Assembly: GCA_037976565.1 (NCBI GenBank)
Contig: CP137679.1
Location: 14,076,780-14,140,779 of the forward strand
Source: Mesocentrotus franciscanus
Taxonomy: Eukaryota; Echinodermata; Echinoidea; Camarodonta; Strongylocentrotidae
Length of the DNA: 64,000 nt
Reading direction: 5' to 3'
Position 1 is the first letter of the stretch. Every line of letters begins with the position of its first letter. This document shows positions 30,992-43,257 of this stretch, in pieces. The notes under the pieces were generated by a model. That model saw nothing but the letters and a program-made list of their open reading frames with translations. It searched no databases and was not told where the DNA came from. The translations under genes were made by a program, and so were the position numbers.

Positions 30992-33348
30992 CAGGGGTGT
31001 CGATTTGTATCCGTGGTTGGGGGGGATGATAGGTGCCAAAATATTATCGGCAATGGATCAAAGCAACCAAGAGGTATAAGCGTATGGCAGGTTGCACCCC
31101 TCCCTTCCAAGTTATTAACTTTTTCAAGTCACCCTCAATAAAGATAACATTTCAGAGAATATAAGAGTGGTAATAAAATTAATAACATGCTAAATGTTAG
31201 TCCTGACTCTTGCCTGCAGTGTAGGCCTACCAGACTGATATCATCTATTTTTAAACGAAATTTAGACATTACCAACAAAAATCCAATGGTGAGGGATATC
31301 AACTTGTGAAAGTATTATGTTACCAGTGGGCAAATGCATTAATAAGCAACCAGGAAAGGTTCATGTAGACAGAAAATTCTTTATTTCCTGGTGATAGAAA
31401 CATACATTTTATGAATATTGATGTCTCCAAACAACATTCATCGTGAAAAACCCATTCCAATATTCTGTGTAAGGAGATCTAAAAAACATAGTTCTCATTA
31501 GTAAATGAAAAACATATTGCTTTTGGTTCTTCATTTGACTCTCTTCCTTCTTTAATTAAACCAACTGAATCCTCTCTGCGGGAAACTCAATTCAATGAAA
31601 CAGAATATCACTGATGCAAAATTTGGTTCTCAAAATGCCACAGAAAATTTCCACTCTTGATCTCATACAAACACTTACGTTCCAACTACCAAACAACAAA
31701 CTTCCATTATCTCCTTCTTCACCCAGATATACTTACCATACCAGATACGCTCTAAAATATAAGCATAATATTCCCCTAAGGCCCTGACCAGAGCACTATT
31801 TTTTTCTTCAAAAACTATAACCAGTCTTAGAAGGTGCATTATTATTGGAAGGGTGTTATAAAAAAAAATTAAAACTTAAAAACATTTTAACCTTCAAAAA
31901 CACCTTAACTATATTATGCCTGTTACGTTTGAATACAATACATAGGCCTACATCAGCTTTTCAATAAAACAAAAATAATTTGTGACATAATAATCTTTCT
32001 CCAAAATATCGAACTGGAGTATTCTGTTGTATTACTTGTTTTAGAACATGTTGGGCCTGTCTCACATTGCCTTCCATCATTCCATGGCAATTTTCCATGT
32101 TTCTTTCAGCTTATTTCTCACTTCTTTTCCATCCACTCAACTAATTCCTGATCATGCATTAACCTCATACCTACCATCACCCATGCCTAAGCTTTTTAGG
32201 GAGGGGATCCCGTAAAGTAATTTTGACATTGTAAGAAATAAACATGAGCAATATTTCATTGTAGGTTACTTTAAAGTCAACCTCTTTTTCATCGCCCATT
32301 CACATCAGTTCCTGAAGGAAATGCTGGAATATATATGTCCCTCTTTCTCTTGTCTTTCTTCCTTTTCTCTTCCCCTTCCTTTTTCTTCTGCCCGTTTCTT
32401 CCCCTTTTCCCTTTTTCCCAGGTAGCAAGCCCATATGGGGCCCATATGGGGATGATCTGGGTCACTTGTGCCATCTGGGCTATTAAATGGAACCCATATA
32501 TGTATCCCATATGGGGCCAATATTTAGTAACCCATATGGGATCTATCTGGGCCAGCCCTTATGGGTCCCAGATGGGAATGAGCTGGGCGTACACATATGG
32601 GTAGAATATGAATATGCCCATATGGGTAACACATGGGAAAATCTGGGTTAACCCACATGGGATATATCTGGGTACCAGATGGGATTAAGCTGGGCATACC
32701 CATTTGGGCCCAGTTTGGTATGGGTCCCATCTGGATCCCATCTGTCTGATATGGGTTTACCCATATGGGTCCCATTATGCTTCTTGGGTGCAGATGCCTT
32801 AGGGCCCCAGATGGTTTTCCATATGGGGCCCATGTTTCAGAGAATATGGGACCCATGTGGGTCCCACATGGGCTTGCTACCTGGGTTATTATCCTCTCTG
32901 TCTCTCATTATCTCTCTCTCCACTCTCTACTTCTTTTTGCACTTTTGCGCTTCGCGCTTAACATTTAGCTCGTTGCTTTTTAACGCTGCGGCTTTGCATT
33001 TGGCGCACTGCATTTCTATGATGCTGTTGATTGAATAAATTGAATAAATTCATCAATTCCTGATGAAGCCGTATGAGCGAGAATTCAATTTATTCTTGTC
33101 TCATATACGGTTGTCTCATTTACTTCGTTTTCTATTTATATATGTATGTATTATGAAAATGAGATAGCAAAATGTGTATATTGATGGTCATCTTGCGAGT
33201 AATAACCATTAACTACTCTCATCGGGCTCTCATTAATTTTTCTCTTCATTTTTTTTTTTATGGTGAATTATTGGGGGATGATTGTACAGGCCATCCCCAC
33301 CTGAAATATTGGGGGATATATCCCCCATCCCCGTGATCGACACCCATG
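30992..33348. mobile_element. Non-autonomous hAT-like element unique to unit 2
   Basis: Exact 8-bp target duplications GTTGCATC at 30984-30991 and 33349-33356; unit 1 has the single site at 11457-11464. The left end CAGGGGTGTCGAT is complementary to the right end ATCGACACCCATG, and a second inverted stretch (CCGTGGTTGGGGG / CCCCATCCCCG) follows. An 8-bp TSD and CAGGG termini indicate hAT. No transposase is visible in 2357 bp. The interior 31080-32330 is AT-rich with nothing recognised; 32340-32410 is pyrimidine-rich; a palindrome-array MITE lies at 32417-32885. Confidence 0.85.
32417..32885. mobile_element. CCCATATGGG palindrome-array element nested in the hAT-like element
   Basis: Ends CCCAGGTAGCAAGCCCATAT and the complementary ATGGGCTTGCTACCTGGG form terminal inverted repeats of about 27 bases. 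Between them lie roughly twenty copies of CCCATATGGG-like palindromes separated by ATCTGGG/CCCAGAT words. Strong internal dyad symmetry on every scale. The Gly/Pro/Met/Trp frames it creates on both strands are artefacts. Confidence 0.8.
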
Positions 33349-33356
33349 GTTGCATC

Positions 33357-33912
33357 ATTTAGGAGGAATCCATATAGATCAACATTTGACTTGGAAACCT
33401 CATATTGAAAGAGTAAATAAGTGTATCAAAAAAGGTTGGTGTTTTGTATAGATTAAGACAGTTTGTACCTAGAAATATTTTGTTGATATTGTATAAAACA
33501 TTATTTCAGCCACATATTACATATGGAATTGAGCTTTGGAGAAGCAATTATGAAATTAATATGAAATGTTAATGAAATTCGGGCACATTCAAAACCGATA
33601 TTTTAGGAGTTAAAATTATTGAACGTGTATCAACTACATTAAATATCTGTTTGTGTTTTTATGCATCAATTATTGAATAATAAATTGCCACAGTCCCTTA
33701 TTCAGTACTGCTCTTTTTTAGAGCACAGATATGAGACAAGACAAAGAGAAAATATTAAGTTAAGTATGCCTAAAGTAAGGACAACGCAAGGTACATTTTC
33801 TGTGTCATACAGAGGCGTATGCTTCTGGAATGATTTACCTTTATCTGTCAGGGAAAAATCTTCAGTTTCTTGTTTTCGTAGTACTCTAACAGCACAAATT
33901 TTAATAGAATAA
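33357..33912 (+). mobile_element. CR1/jockey-group LINE, 3' coding part (unit 2)
   Basis: Continuation of the LINE interrupted at 30992. LTWKPHIERVNKC (frame broken), then MHQLLNNKLPQSLIQYCSF ... RGVCFWNDLPLSVREK to a stop at 33910-33912. This 83-codon end is intact here, whereas unit 1 has a stop after SMP. Confidence 0.8.
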
Positions 33913-34908
33913 ATATGTTTACCTTTTAACCAAGTTTCTTGCCTTTTAATAGATAATAATCTATATAGTAAGTGTATGATAGACTGTATGATAGACTAAT
34001 TATAGACAGTGTATGATACATTATCATATCATTTAACTAGGAATGCCTATTTATACAAGTGTGGGCTTTGTATTTAAACACACAAACATGTATTATCTTA
34101 GATACGTAGAATAGTATGTAGCTTAAGTATATATACCTGTATTCCATGATTATTCACATATATATTTATACATTTTTATTTGTTAAGATACTGTACTTTA
34201 AAGGTACCAGACATAATTAGCATTTTATGCTATTTTCTGGTCTCGTTTATCCAATCATCTTTGTTAAACATGCATTTATTATTGTTATTATTGTTATATT
34301 AATGTATTTGAACGTTTCAATATTAAAACCTCAAACGAAACAAACAAACACGAATGCCTTTGCTTAGACAAAGTCATTTCAATATTATAATAAAAAGAAA
34401 TGTGCGCCTTTAGTTAACCGCCTAGTACGTAATAAGTCTTAAACAAATTATATTTGTGAATAAGTCCGATGAGCAGAGATAGCCTGCGCCACCCTTTGCT
34501 TGCACATACATGTATGTAATAACAAGAAAGTTAGGAGTGTTTGAAATATAAGATCACTAATTCTAGGAGAATCGCAAATTGACAATTTGGTAACTGGATT
34601 GTGACGTATTCTATTCACGGACAAAACTACCGTATGTCGTATACAAAAATATAATTATTTTCTGTTTTTCTCCTAAGCGCCTTCTCCCTGGGGCACATAT
34701 AAAAATGTATATGCTGCCCACAATATATTTTGAGGCGTGCCCAATTTTTCTATACAGATCTTCGTGATAGGTTGCATAGCTATTTAAAGATTAACCGGAA
34801 AAAAAGAAGAGATTGGATTTCCCTTTTTAAAGTGTTATTTTTATGTACGGTATACATTGGGTGAAGTTAAATTATTGTACTTAGCTTGATTTAGATATCT
34901 GCCCACAG
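33913..34908. other. LINE 3' region and spacer, no gene seen (unit 2)
   Basis: Nearly identical to 12022-12974 of unit 1, with a small insertion near 33970-34010 (GTATGATAGACTGTATGATA). Confidence 0.5.
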
Positions 34909-35000
34909 GAAATAGATTTCCTATGGGAACACTGTGTTATATTGCTCTGGTTCATAACATTACGAGCCAGAGCAATATAACACTGAGGTGCTATAGAAAA
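34909..35000. repeat. Short palindrome / hairpin (unit 2)
   Basis: Same hairpin as 12980-13078: GTGTTATATTGCTCTGG and CCAGAGCAATATAACAC around a short loop. Confidence 0.75.
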
Positions 35001-35152
35001 ACCTTTTTATTCAGATGGTCATATCTCAGCCAATACTTAAAATATTAAATTGGTTTTCGACATTTGGACATTATTTTTGATGGCCTTTCGGAAAATGAAG
35101 AAAAATTGAGTAATTCCAAAACACATTTTTATGATGTCACAGCTTCGGTACT

Positions 35153-36710
35153 CTATCCAGCCGGCCAATCAGAACGCAGGAAACTGTATATCTATACAAC
35201 TATACCAGTGGCGGATTCAGAGGGGTGGGGCAGGGGGCACGTGCCCCCCCCCCCCGGTAAAAAAAAGGGGGAAGGGAAAAAGAAAAAGGGAGAAAAGGAG
35301 AAACGGGAGGGGGAAAGAAAAAGGAGGGGGAAAAGAAAGAAGAGGGAAGAGAGAAAGAAGAAAAGAGGGAGGTGAGAAAAGGGAAGAGGAGAAAAAGGAG
35401 GGGGAAAGGAAGAAAGGGGAAGAGAGAGAGGAAAGAAAATGTGGAAAAGGAAGAAAGGGGGAAAGACGGAGAAGAGAAAAGGGGGAAAAGGAGAATAATG
35501 AGAAGGGAAAAGAAAGAAAGGGGATAATATTATAAGAAGGTGTGTTTTTTACCGGGAAAGGGACGGGGGGGGGCACGCATTTTTTCAGTGTGCATAATAT
35601 GGGGTCCCTCTTGCCAGGCGTGTAGCTCCCCCCCCCAAAAAAAAAAGCACAAGAAGAACAAAAAAGAGATGGAAAAAAGGGGAAAGAGAATTTTTGTGAG
35701 TTAAAGGAGAAAGGAAAAGAAATGAAAGAGAATTAAACAACGATAGAAGAGAGGTGCGAGAGCATGAGGAATTGCATCTCTCTTAAAATAATGATGGGAT
35801 ATAACCAGGGGCGTCGCTAAAGGGGTGTGGGTGCGACATTCCCCCACCTGTCAGGATATTGGCGGTAAAACTGCACTGCTGTCGGGAAAAATGAGAAAAG
35901 GGGGAAGGGGAAAAATGAGAGGGAAAGGGAAAGATAAGAAAAAAGAAAAGGAAAAGAAAGGAAAGAGAAGAGAAGAAATCAAGAGAAAAAAGAAAGAGAG
36001 GAAGGACAGGAAAGAAAGGAAAAGAAAGAAAAGAAAGAAAAGGAGAAAAGGAAAAAAGAAGAGAAAAAGGAAACAAAAGAAACGGGGGATGAAAGAGAGG
36101 AGAGAGAGAGAGGGGGTAAGAGCCTGAAAGAAGAGGGGTGGGAGTAAGAGAGAGAGGGGGATGTTGGGTGGAGTCACCACGTCGAAGCTTTCACGTTTCA
36201 TTAAATTATTAGAGAGAAAGAAGACGATTTGTTGTACCGTTCTCTACTCTTAATCTTTGTCTGAATTCAGTTTTCCCCTGCCTGGCAAGAGGGACCCCAT
36301 GTTATGCACACTGCAAAATTGCGTGCCCCCCGCCCCTTTCCCGGAAAAAACCTTCTTATAATATCATCCCCCTTTCTTTCTTTTCCCTTCTCATTATTCC
36401 CCGTCTTTCCCCCTTTCTTCCTTTCCGCCTTTTCTCTCCCCTCTCTTCCCCTTTCTTCCTTCCCCTCCTTTTCTCCTGTTCCCTTTTCTCTCCTCTCTCT
36501 TTTCTTCTCCTTTCTCTCTTCCCTTTTCTTTCTTTTTCCCCTCCTTTTTCTTCCCCTCCCCTTTTTCTCCTTTTCTCCATCTTTCTTTTCCCTTCCCTTC
36601 CCCTTTATTTTTTACCGCGGGGGCACGTGCCCCCTGTGCCCCCTGAATCCGCCACTGGTATAGTTGTATAGATGTACAATTTCCTGCGTTCTGATTGGCC
36701 GGCTGGATAG
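35153..36710. mobile_element. Foldback element with purine/pyrimidine arms (unit 2)
   Basis: Copy of 13226-14730. The left arm is purine-only from about 35265 to 35525, the right arm pyrimidine-only from about 36362 to 36610, and both ends read CCAGCCGGCCAATCAG as inverted repeats. Differences from unit 1 are mostly length changes in homopolymers. Confidence 0.8.
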
Positions 36711-37078
36711 ACGTATAGTCGAATATATAGTGGTATAGTTGTACTGATAGTGGCATGCTCGGCCCGCTATACTTACCCCGACTAGCTCTTATGCCTAGTT
36801 GACACTTTCACGATTTTTGGTCCCGCACTGCCCCGCATTGAATGCGTGCCAGTGCGTGACAGTGCGTGCCACTTCAGTGACACGCACTGTCATGCATAGT
36901 TCCCGCATTGTTCACGCATTGTTCACGCATAGTTCACGAATAGTTCACGCATAGTTCACGCATAGTTCACGACTATTCACAACTAGTTTGCGCATTGTGT
37001 TAACTATCACAAAAAACAAGGCAGACGTCTATTCGCTCTCGTGTTTTTCATTAATTCAGCATAACTATCGTCATTAAG

Positions 37079-38842
37079 ATGTTGAATTCTGAAGAAGCTA
37101 ATTTAGAACAGAGAAGGTGTTTATATGTAGCTGCAGGAGCATTAATAGTTTATCAACAAGAAAGAGATCTTGAAGAAAGACGAGAAGAGGAGAAAAAAGG
37201 AAAAAGAAAAAGGAGGACATTGTGGAAGAGATTGGCTGTCAAGACGCCACATCCACGGACATTTTGATCATTTACTGGCAGAGCTGCATAGGGAGGATCA
37301 AAAGAGCTATAAGAATTTCTTGAGAATCACTCCTGATCTGTTTGAGGAAATGGTTGGAAAGCTAACGCCTCATCTGGAGAAGAAAACAACGTTTATGCGA
37401 GAACCACTAGAAGTTGGACTGAAACTAGCCGTCACTCTCCGTTTCTTGGCAACAGGAAATTCATATGCTACATTACAGTACAGCTTTCGAGTTGAGAAAA
37501 GCACCATATCGAGATTTATTCCCGAAGTATGTAATGCACTCATTGAAGTGTATAAAAAGGAAGTACTCAGCTGTCCAAAAACTGAAGATGGGTGGAAGGA
37601 TGTGGCCAAGAAGTTCAGTTCCAGATGGAACTATCATAATTGCCTTGGTGCCGTCGATGGCAAACACGTGGCAATCAGGAAGCCGCCAAAGTCTGGGTCC
37701 TTGTACTTTAACTATAAAGGTTTCCATAGTATTGTTCTCATGGCTGTAGCAGATGCAGAATATAAGTTTCTGTATGTGGATGTTGAAGCAGAGGGTGGCT
37801 CTTCAGATGGTGGAACTTGGAAAAACTGCAACTTGTATGATGCCATAGAAGGGAAAGAGCAGGGGTGCCGCCACCGGAACCAATGCCCAATGATGACATG
37901 CCCATACCTTTCCAATTTGTGGCTGACGATGCATTTGCGATGAAGCCCTGGCTAATGAAGCCCTTCTCACATAGGTCCCAAGTTCATGAGGAGATCATCT
38001 TCAGTTATAGACTAAGCCGAGCTAGGCGAGTAGTGGAAAACTCGTTTGGTATTTTGGCTCACAGGTAGGTCTCCTTTCTTTCTGTATTCATTTCCATTCT
38101 CAGTGCCTATTGCTTTAAAAGTTCAAGCACATTGAATAAAAATATTTAACTTCCCCCCAGAAAGGAGTTGTTATCATAATAACCCACTTTGTTTAAACCA
38201 GCATAACGTAGAATTTTTATATGGTGTTTATTTTATCAACACATGTTGCTATTTCTGCAGCTTACGCACAAAATACCATGCGAGACTGCAATTGCTAACA
38301 AATCTGAAATGATACACTAAGCAGATGCTCTCATTTTGTTTGTATTTATTATAGTGATCTTTTTCTTTAGTATTCAGTATATCTAGTTTCTCCAAATAAC
38401 AAGTACAATATTTTGTTTTTACTCCAAATGAAGCGTGATTATTTTAAAATCAAGATTCATATGTACAGATCGTAAAAATATATATATATTTCATATTGAT
38501 GGGCTCTTGTTTTATGGTATTACTTGATTTAGGTTCAGATGTTTCCTGACTACACTTCCGCAGAAGCCCCAAACTACCAACTTAATCATCATGAGTGCCT
38601 GCGTCCTACATAATCTGATATTAACCAGGTACCCACTGGCATCAGGAGATGTAGACCATGAAGATCCATCTACGCATGCGATGATACCTGGTGCATGGAG
38701 AGACGACCCTGTGTTTCACGGTCTGAGAGCTCCGACAGGAAACACTTCTATCAAGGAAGCTAAGAGCCAACGTGCATATCTATCACATTATTACACCTCC
38801 CGCGCTGGAGCAGTTTCCTGGCAAGAAAAGATGATAACCTAA
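37079..38842 (+). pseudogene. Harbinger DDE transposase, two exons, two frameshifts
   Basis: Exon 1 37079-38064, donor GTAGGT; intron 38065-38532; exon 2 38533-38842 after TTTAG. N-terminal lysine/arginine-rich region, then LLAELHREDQKSYKNFLRIT, a helix-turn-helix-like segment with LRFLATGNSYATLQYSFRV and STISRFI. The catalytic core is GAVDGKHV (first Asp, codon 37656), DVEAEGGSSDGGTW (second Asp, 37806) and RRVVENSFGILAHRF (Glu, 38036), matching the PIF/Harbinger DDE fold. The second exon gives SACVLHNLI, the usual family ending. A frame break near 37215-37225 separates the N-terminus, and another near 37860 lies before PPPEPMPNDD. Otherwise no stops, so inactivation is recent or the breaks are sequencing errors. 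It would cut and paste the element in the nucleus. Confidence 0.9.
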
Positions 38843-40999
38843 GCAGATTAACTATGACATTATTGTGATGCAGTATAGCACTAGCTCAATTCCACAAAAA
38901 ATGCCAAATGACACTGACACAAATGACATTTTATTTCTTGAATGGTTATGTATTTCAACAAGGCCCGACATCGTTCCAATATCAACCGTCTGTTGTACAT
39001 CTGATTTTAAACTTAGGATATGAGATCAGTGTTTATAATGTGTTTGTCTTTATGTACACAAAAATTCTACAGTGTATCAGCAATTAATGTTGTCAGGAAA
39101 TTAAGGGGTTTTGGTAAGCTTTGTTGTTGAACTTAAACGTGATGCAGTTGGTGTCGGGGCATATGTAGAAATTTCGTATTTCTAGTAAGCTTGCACAAAC
39201 CCCACTCCTCACACGCACGCACACACACACACACACACATACACACGAACGCACATTTAAAGACTGGGTCCGCACCAGAAAAAATCTTGTATTGATTAAA
39301 AGCAGATAAATCAGACGAAAAACAAAACAATTAAAACAAAACCAAAAACGTTGAAGTAAATCGGACAATAAATAAGAAAGTTATGAATATAACGCAAAAG
39401 TTATTTATCATGCTAACTGGCAACGCTGGGTCACGTGGCATGAAGTATGCCATGCACTTCTCTGCAGGTATTTTATTATATCTTATTGTTTTTAAATCCC
39501 CCCTTTGCAACCCTTTAACGCAAGAAGAACAGTTTGGTTTTTTTGGGGGGTCGATATAAACACGGGTACAGATACATTTATTGATTCAACCTTTTGAATG
39601 TTTTGAAAAATAACCACTCATGGATTAAAACGGATTCTTACAAACAAAAAGTTATAATAAGCTATAGCAGACAGGAAGTGCATGACATACGTCATGACAC
39701 GTGACCAAGAGTCACGTGTTAAGGCTGTGTCACACCTTTGCGTTTTTAGCCTGCGTCGGCCCAGCGTTTTTGAAAATTAAAAACGCTTCCTGAACGCGGA
39801 TCAGACGGTAGACTGACGTTGGAGACGTTCAGCTTGCGCTTTATTAATGAATTATTGTATCCATTCATCAATCATATTTTACACAAAACATCTGTGAGAG
39901 ATAGGAAAACTGGGAAATTGAATATCATTTATTGATACGATCATGCTTTTACATCGTTTAAGAAGATGCTATTAACATATGTATATATGTAATAGTCAAA
40001 CAGTTGACGGTGTTATCTCGTATGAATAGGTGCACTTGAACGAATTGTGCGGAAACTTAACAATCATTTTTGAAATCCAATGAAAAATATCAAGTGCTTA
40101 TAGTTACCCATTTTATTAAAGGCCTTGATATTCACCTATCTTTGCAGTCTTTGATTAGCCTTTGATTTGTCAATATGTTACTCTTAATATAAACAACTTT
40201 ACATGTTTTGTTTTTGTGTGTAATAAGAGACTTGTAATCAGAAGCAATCAGAATGCACGAATTGCGTGTTTTTAATAAAAGAAACATAACCGAGTAGAAA
40301 ACTTAGGCATTCTGGATATGCTCACATAAATGCAATTTAAATAACGTGTGATGAAGAAAAGAAAATAAGTCTGCAGGATAACGTTTAGTTTCATGGTGAC
40401 TGACAACTGAATCTCCAATTTGAACTACCTTATAGACATGTTATAATTACCAAGATTTCTCAATGATATTTTGAACACTTTAAAGTTGTAACAAGTGAGT
40501 AACATGAACTAATCAACTACTAGAACAAATGTAAAAACGTAGGAACCAAAAAGATGCATTAACTTTAATCTTCCACTCAGTAAACCTTTCATTTTGTTTC
40601 TTGATAAAAGCATCATGCATGAGTATATGTCAAAATGTCTAAATCGAGAATATCCATCGAAGCTCTCCCTGGAACTCAGAACATTCAAAAATCTGGAATA
40701 TATTTTCCGACTTTGATCAAACTGTCACATTTTACCCTTGCTCTTCAGTGTGTAGTTCTGGTTTACGTTTCAGAAAATATTATACCTCTGTTCCAAATGT
40801 ATAAATAAATGGTTTTCTTGCCGAGTGGGTTTTTAATAAAATTCCTTGCAAAGGCAACAACAAATAACAATTTCTTTTTACTTTTATTTTTTTACCATGT
40901 AAGAATTAAGGTAAGTACTGAAAGAGTGTCCCGATATGGAAGACGTTAGTTTTGCAACCAGTATTGCCTTTTCTTAATCACCGGCTGCTGTTGAACACA
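38843..40999. other. Harbinger interior, non-coding
   Basis: Between the convergent genes. Holds a CA/TG run at 39213-39243, an inverted repeat with GGTCACGTGGCATGAAGTAT (39429) against ACGTCATGACACGTGACC (39689-39706) suggesting a small nested MITE, and GGCTGTGTCACACCTTTGCG at 39723, which looks like one end of another MITE. No gene seen. Confidence 0.5.
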
Positions 41000-42675
41000 T
41001 TATTTTTCTTCTCCAAGCTCTTCCAGAACCGAGGAAACCATCTCATTACTACGTCGGGAGGGTGGGGTCGAAGCAGTGGACTGCTGAGAAGACGTTGGTA
41101 TCGGTACAGGCACAGCTGAAGGCGCGGCTGGCATCCCAACATTGTTGAAGGATGGACTTGCTGGAGACCATTGATTGAAATTGGACCAATGACTATTGAT
41201 TGGCCACTGGTTTGACTGCCATGACGAGGGTTGCTGTTGACATGGTTGAGTTGGCCTGGTTGGCTGTTTGAAATTGTGAACGAGTTGCAGACATTCAATT
41301 TGGAAACTGTGCCACGATTGCTCTGGAATTTTCTGCATATGGCCCTCCAGAAGACAGGCAAAATCATGGACGATCTTTTTTTGACCTGTCAAAGCAGCTG
41401 TCTGGCCCAAATTATCCGCTCTTGAAAGAACCTGAAAGGCATAAACAATATAACCAAATGTAATTTAGTAAGGCAATTAAAGTCAGGGTCTGATTACTGT
41501 CATTTACTGCCATATACTCAACAAATTTAGATCGATTGTCGAAGAATTAATTTTCAATGATACTTTTTGTTGTGAATTAATTTCTATAGTTTCCAAATGG
41601 AACTATTGAAAGCGGATCCGGCTTAGGTAATGTATTCAATTGTTAAAAAAAAAAAAAAAAAAAAGTTCTATAATGCCTACCTGACGGAGAGCATCGTCGA
41701 GGTTATTCTGCAAAACAGTACTTGATCGAGAAGCTGGAGTTCTACTGCCAGAAGTTCCAGAGGCTTCGGAGCGTGCCGACTTTGGGACCCGATCCTTCAA
41801 CGGGATCAAGGTCTCATTATCCATATCTTCTGAAACTGACATGATAGAAACTTCATCATCTTCTCGTTCGTGCACTTCCCCTTCTCTATCAAACTGCAAG
41901 GTGAAGAAACATCAAAATGAAAATTATGAAAAGGGTTCTGAAGGTTATTTCAAGGTTATTCTAATATTTCAATATAAAAATTGTGAATTGGTCATTTATA
42001 TACCTACCGTGTCACTTGCCGTTGTCTTGCCACGAACAATGTGTTGCTTCAGAAATCCCCACGTGTTCACTATCTCATCATCACGTGTCGTTCTGTTGGT
42101 TTGCCCAGATCCACTTTTTTCTCCTTGTTCAATATCTTTCCTAGCCGAGTTCGCTTATTTTCGTACAACTTCTTACACTGGTCCCCTACATTAAAAACAA
42201 GGAAAACAATAAATAGGCTATTTGTGTGGTGAAGTTTAACCCTAAAAATAAAAAATAAAAACATTTAATTTCTATAAAGGAAAATATCAACAATTATTTT
42301 CCCAGTAAATTACTTTCTTATTAACTAGTAATGCAGACAACAAAAAACAAAAGGAGGATTTTTAAAACATGGGTATGGAACTTAACTAACCAACCATCAA
42401 AATTGAGAACTTACCAGTGGCAGGTGGATCCAATAATTTACCGCCATTCGCCCACATCCTTCCCTTCGTAGCAACATTCATGTAATCTTTCTGGGTCTTA
42501 TCATATAGTGCTGAATTTTCCTTCACAAAATCGGCTATTAATTGAACAGCGTCTTCGGTCCACTTGTACTCTGGGACATCCCTTTTAGATGTACGTGCTC
42601 TTTTGTTCGCTTAGTTTTCTCTTCATGCTCTGTGTTCTCTGTCCCATCATTATCTGATGAGGAGGATGAAGCCAT
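41000..42675 (-). pseudogene. Harbinger accessory MADF/Myb-like DNA-binding protein, four exons
   Basis: Minus strand exons: 42675-42415, 42185-42008, 41893-41681, 41431-41000, all with GT/AG borders. Starts MASSSSSDNDGTENTEHEEK; the DNA-binding part reads YKWTEDAVQLIADFVKENSA and continues with MWANGGK and, across the intron, GDQCKKLYENKRTRLGKIL, a Myb/SANT- or MADF-like trihelix as in Harbinger second proteins, which help the transposase reach the nucleus and DNA. Exon 3 is acidic (REGEVHEREDDEVSIMSVSE). Exon 4 is Gln/Pro/Ser-rich and ends LEELGEEK. Two one-base deletions in A-runs (exon 1 near 42598, exon 2 near 42108) break the frame; these could be real or homopolymer errors. Confidence 0.8.
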
Positions 42676-43257
42676 GATTTTGCTGCTGGCTCAAACAAGA
42701 ATATTTTGACAAAACGCATCACGTGACTGATATGCGCGATCCTTGCGTGAAAGTGCGCGAAGGATGCGCAACCACTGCGCAAATTATGCGGGACCATGTC
42801 GTGAACTAGTCGTGAAGTGCGTGCCACATTCCCGGGGGTGGGGTACCCACTGTTTTACGCCACGCACTGGCACGCATTGGCACGACTTGTTTGCGCATAG
42901 TTTGCGCACAGTTCACGCACTGCTGCAATGCGGGAAGTGCGTGGCAAAATTTTCAACATGTTGAAAAAAATTTTCGCTCTTCACGCATTGCCGCGCATTG
43001 CCGCGCATCGTCCCGCCCCTTCCCGCAAGTGTCCACGCATTGGCACGCATGATGCAATTTCAGTGCGTGAACTATGCGGGAACCGAAAATCGTGAAAGTG
43101 TCAACTAGGCATTAACACCACCTTTACCCTAGGGTAACTTTTCTCCGTCTGGAAGGGACTAATGAAACAACGCATAATGCCGCACAGGGCGTGTGGTTGA
43201 ACTGCAATACATGGTCATGGCATCGAGTGTGTATCAGGGATCATGCTAGCCTATCCG

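Larger units (their letters stand above)
36792..43111 (+). mobile_element. Complete PIF/Harbinger DNA transposon unique to unit 2
   Basis: Target duplications TTA at 36789-36791 and 43112-43114; unit 1 shows the empty site CTCTTAACACC at about 14807. The ends TGCCTAGTTGACACTTTCAC and its complement form inverted repeats of about 36 bases. Subterminal arrays of GTTCACGCATA-type words (36900-36985) and CACGCATTG-type words (42850-43080) are probable transposase binding regions. It carries both genes expected of the superfamily, convergent: transposase (+, 37079-38842) and a MADF/Myb-like protein (-, 41000-42675). Length 6320 bp. Both genes have a few frameshifts. Confidence 0.95.

Noticed and set aside
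32305..33038. Gly/Pro/Met/Trp-rich frames on both strands
   Set aside because: Generated by the CCCATATGGG palindrome array; equal coding on both strands is expected from symmetry.
39093..39368. Cys/Val-rich minus-strand protein in the Harbinger interior
   Set aside because: Produced by a CA dinucleotide run.
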